The position numbers and the translations under genes were made by a program. Of a stretch of 12,755 bases of DNA, positions 12,708 through 12,755 are shown one piece after another. Every line of letters starts with the position of its first letter. Within the stretch, counting starts at the first letter, position 1. The stretch is taken from contig CABRHR010000059.1 of the NCBI GenBank assembly GCA_902470835.1, forward strand, positions 1 to 12,755, given 5' to 3'. The stretch comes from an uncultured Collinsella sp. GTDB taxonomy: Bacteria > Actinomycetota > Coriobacteriia > Coriobacteriales > Coriobacteriaceae. Below the pieces are notes generated by a model. That model saw only the letters and a list, made by a program, of their open reading frames with translations, had not been told where the DNA came from and did no database searches.

Positions 12708-12755
12708 CTGTCTCTTATACACATCTCCGAGCCCACGAGACGCTACGCTATCTCG
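12708..12755 (-). other. Untrimmed Illumina Nextera P7-side adapter (artefact)
   Basis: Positions 12708-12726 are the reverse complement of the Tn5 mosaic end, 12708-12741 the whole read-2 adapter, 12742-12749 the index GCTACGCT and 12750-12755 the start of the P7 tail. The index is the same as at the left end, in mirror orientation, so both ends stem from the same library. Confidence 0.98.

Overview
The window reads as a chromosomal contig from a GC-rich actinobacterium, most likely a gut member of the Coriobacteriia such as Collinsella. This placement is an inference from the strong G/C bias at third codon positions, the style of the predicted proteins and the FrlB-like SIS gene beside a GntR/UTRA regulator; no rRNA or marker gene fixes it. 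Both extremities (1-46 and 12708-12755) are untrimmed Illumina Nextera adapter, each with a P7 index, so genuine DNA spans only about 47-12707 and the two outermost loci are cut by the assembly.

Layout. (1) 48-9614 is a tightly packed plus-strand block: a 5'-truncated rmuC, an ABC exporter half-transporter, nth (endonuclease III), mfd (transcription-repair coupling factor), a PAP2-family membrane phosphatase and a PLP-dependent low-specificity threonine aldolase. Three of these (rmuC, nth, mfd) act on DNA damage or DNA processing. (2) A strong intrinsic terminator at 9632-9674 separates the aldolase from a phosphinothricin/methionine-sulfoximine-type GNAT acetyltransferase (9690-10280). (3) 10281-10676 is a gene-free gap between the convergent GNAT and GntR genes. 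It holds a 123-bp element with 36-bp terminal inverted arms and two internal hairpins, a second copy of one of its inner motifs, a nested hairpin and a short direct repeat. (4) A GntR/UTRA regulator (minus strand) and a FrlB-like SIS-domain sugar-phosphate deglycase/isomerase (plus strand) diverge from an AT-rich 205-bp control region with repeated operator-like motifs. This looks like the start of an operon for an Amadori product or amino sugar, whose remaining genes lie beyond the contig end.

Most of the coding content is conventional housekeeping. I see no CRISPR array, defence island, prophage or complete insertion sequence. The most unusual material is the structured repeat in the 10.4-10.5 kb gap, the terminator-like hairpins abutting the ribosome-binding sites of mfd and the GNAT gene, and the operator cluster of the divergent regulator/SIS pair.
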